From contig JAJRPU010000173.1 in the NCBI GenBank assembly GCA_024280615.1, forward strand, positions 1 through 6,216: DNA of 6,216 bases, written 5' to 3'. The notes beneath the pieces are model-generated. The model was not told where the DNA came from and ran no database searches. It saw nothing but the letters and a program-made list of their open reading frames with translations. The position numbers and the translations under genes are program-made. The first letter of the stretch is position 1, and every line of letters starts with the position of its first letter. This document shows positions 4,726 to 6,216 of the stretch, in pieces. The DNA comes from Bacteroidota bacterium. Lineage in GTDB: Bacteria > Bacteroidota > Bacteroidia > JAADEI01.

Positions 4726-6216
4726 ATGGCATTTATAAGTGCAGAAGAAATTACTGCAATAATCAAGGAAGAGATTGCACAAAGCCTTTCAGAGGCACAG
4801 CTAGAGGAAACAGGTGTTGTCCTTCAAGTTGGTGACGGTGTTGCCCGTGCATACGGACTAACCAAGGTTAAAGCCGGGGAGCTGGTTAGATTTGAGCCAT
4901 CCGGCACAATGGGCATAGTTCTTAACCTTGAAGAAGACAATGTTGGTATCACAGTTATGGGAGATACCAAAACTATCAAGGAGCGAGATATAGTTAAGAG
5001 AACTGGTCGTATTGCATCTATATTGGTGGGTGAAGGAATGATAGGCAGGGTTGTGGACCCTCTTGGAAACCCAGTGGATGGAAAGGGACCCATTCAGGGT
5101 GAGCTGATTGAAATGCCCCTTGAGCGGAAAGCTCCGGGTGTTATATACAGAGAGCCTGTTCGTGAACCTCTCCAGACAGGCATTGTCGCTATAGATGCTA
5201 TGATTCCAATCGGTCGTGGACAGCGTGAGTTAATCATTGGCGACAGGCAAACAGGTAAAACAACGATAGCTATTGACACTATTATTAATCAAAGAAAAGA
5301 ATATGAAAAGGGTAACCCCGTTATCTGCATTTATGTGGCATGTGGACAGAAAGGTTCTACAATCGCTCAAACGGTAAAGACCCTTGAAGAGTATGGAGCA
5401 ATGGATTATACAATAGTTGTGTCAGCTCCTGCTTCTTATCCGGCATCACTGGTATATCTGGCGCCTTATGCCGGTTGTGCAATAGGAGAATACTTCAGGG
5501 ACACGGGGAGACCTGCACTTATAGTGTATGATGACCTATCCAAGCAGGCAGTAGCATATCGCGAAGTCTCCCTATTGTTAAAAAGGCCTCCTGGTCGTGA
5601 GGCATATCCAGGAGACATTTTCTATCTGCACTCCCGTCTTCTAGAAAGAGCGGCTAAGATTATCAATAATGACAAGGTCGCTGCTCAAATGAATGACTTA
5701 CCGAAATCTCTTGAAGGAAAGGTTAAAGGAGGGGGGTCCCTGACTGCTCTTCCTATTATTGAAACTCAAGCAGGGGACGTCTCCGCATATATTCCAACTA
5801 ATGTTATCTCAATCACTGACGGCCAGATTTTCCTTGAAACAGGTTTATTTAATGCGGGTATCAGACCCGCTATTAACGTAGGTATTTCAGTGTCTCGTGT
5901 TGGTGGTTCAGCTCAGAACAAAGCAATGAAGAAAGTCGCTGGCACTCTAAAACTGGATATGGCTCAATATAGAGAACTTGAAGCTTTTGCCAAATTCGGT
6001 TCAGACCTAGACCCTGCAACAATGTTCATTATTGAAAAGGGTAAACGACTTACTGAGTTGCTTAAACAGGAAGCCCATCACGTCTATCCGGTGGAAGATG
6101 AAATAGCAATGATTTATATTGGCACAAAGGGGCTTCTTATGGACTTGGAGATAGAGGAAGTGCGACCATTCGTAGCTAAGTTCCTTGAAAGGATGCATAC
6201 TAAGCACAAAGACATT
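4726..6216 (+). CDS. atpA: F-type ATP synthase subunit alpha, 3'-truncated by window edge
   Basis: Alpha alternates with beta in the F1 hexamer; its nucleotide sites are mainly regulatory, but it supplies the arginine finger to the catalytic sites. The frame is open from ATG 4726 through the last base: 497 codons, with about 30 expected beyond the edge. The N-terminal beta-barrel contains VLQVGDGVARAYGL (32-45). The P-loop GDRQTGKT is at 172-179. Gln208 (in CGQKG) stands where beta has its catalytic Glu, as expected for the non-catalytic site. The Walker B strand ALIVYDDLSK spans 264-273. The family signature PAINVGISVSRVGGSA is at 381-396, with Arg391 as the predicted arginine finger. Residues about 312-334 form an insertion, relative to the E. 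coli-type chain, between LLERAAK and GGGSLTALP; I recall this as typical of Bacteroidota/Chlorobiota. The gene starts 3 nt after atpH. GAGG (4721-4724) is too close to the ATG to be a normal ribosome site, so translational coupling to atpH is likely. atpG would be the expected next gene. Confidence 0.97.
   Translation, partial: MAFISAEEITAIIKEEIAQSLSEAQLEETGVVLQVGDGVARAYGLTKVKAGELVRFEPSGTMGIVLNLEEDNVGITVMGDTKTIKERDIVKRTGRIASILVGEGMIGRVVDPLGNPVDGKGPIQGELIEMPLERKAPGVIYREPVREPLQTGIVAIDAMIPIGRGQRELIIGDRQTGKTTIAIDTIINQRKEYEKGNPVICIYVACGQKGSTIAQTVKTLEEYGAMDYTIVVSAPASYPASLVYLAPYAGCAIGEYFRDTGRPALIVYDDLSKQAVAYREVSLLLKRPPGREAYPGDIFYLHSRLLERAAKIINNDKVAAQMNDLPKSLEGKVKGGGSLTALPIIETQAGDVSAYIPTNVISITDGQIFLETGLFNAGIRPAINVGISVSRVGGSAQNKAMKKVAGTLKLDMAQYRELEAFAKFGSDLDPATMFIIEKGKRLTELLKQEAHHVYPVEDEIAMIYIGTKGLLMDLEIEEVRPFVAKFLERMHTKHKDI

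Noticed and set aside
5728..5736. G-rich run (GGAGGGGGG) in atpA, considered as a slippage or frameshift site
   Set aside because: The frame continues unbroken into the conserved GGGSLTALP segment, and the run encodes the expected glycines.

Overview
This window is a compact stretch of bacterial housekeeping DNA with two functional blocks. It probably comes from a member of the Bacteroidota/Chlorobiota (FCB) group. Three things point there. The ATP synthase alpha chain carries a long insertion after its LLERAAK motif that I recall as typical of that group. The MiaA and CCA-enzyme C-terminal motifs look like that group. An exact match to the Bacteroidota-type -7 promoter element (TAnnTTTG) lies in front of atpE. 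The genus cannot be fixed from this window. Base composition is moderately AT-rich, coding density is very high, and most starts have a weak or no Shine-Dalgarno sequence.

Left block (1-3285), RNA maturation and modification. The 3' part of a CCA-adding tRNA nucleotidyltransferase gene (cca, 5' end outside the window) overlaps miaA (tRNA A37 dimethylallyltransferase) by 14 nt on the + strand. rlmN (radical-SAM adenine C2 methyltransferase for 23S rRNA and tRNA) lies on the - strand, and its 3' end overlaps that of miaA by 15 nt. Both MiaA and RlmN can act on tRNA position 37, so the block is thematically coherent.

Middle (3286-3389). A 104-bp divergent intergenic region must hold the promoters of both rlmN (leftward) and the ATP synthase genes (rightward). 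It is the only sizeable non-coding stretch in the window.

Right block (3390-6216), F-type ATP synthase. The order is atpE (c), atpF (b), atpH (delta), atpA (alpha, cut by the window end), all on the + strand with gaps of 15 and 3 nt and one overlap, so almost certainly one transcript. Subunits c and b belong to the membrane/stator part, delta joins the stator to F1, and alpha is part of the catalytic head. The c subunit has an H+-type rather than Na+-type binding site. The cluster begins with atpE: atpB (subunit a) is not in its usual upstream place and must be encoded elsewhere.

I see no mobile element, CRISPR array, RNA gene, prophage or evident novel system. The points worth a second look are gene arrangement, start-site choice and lineage signatures, all of modest interest.
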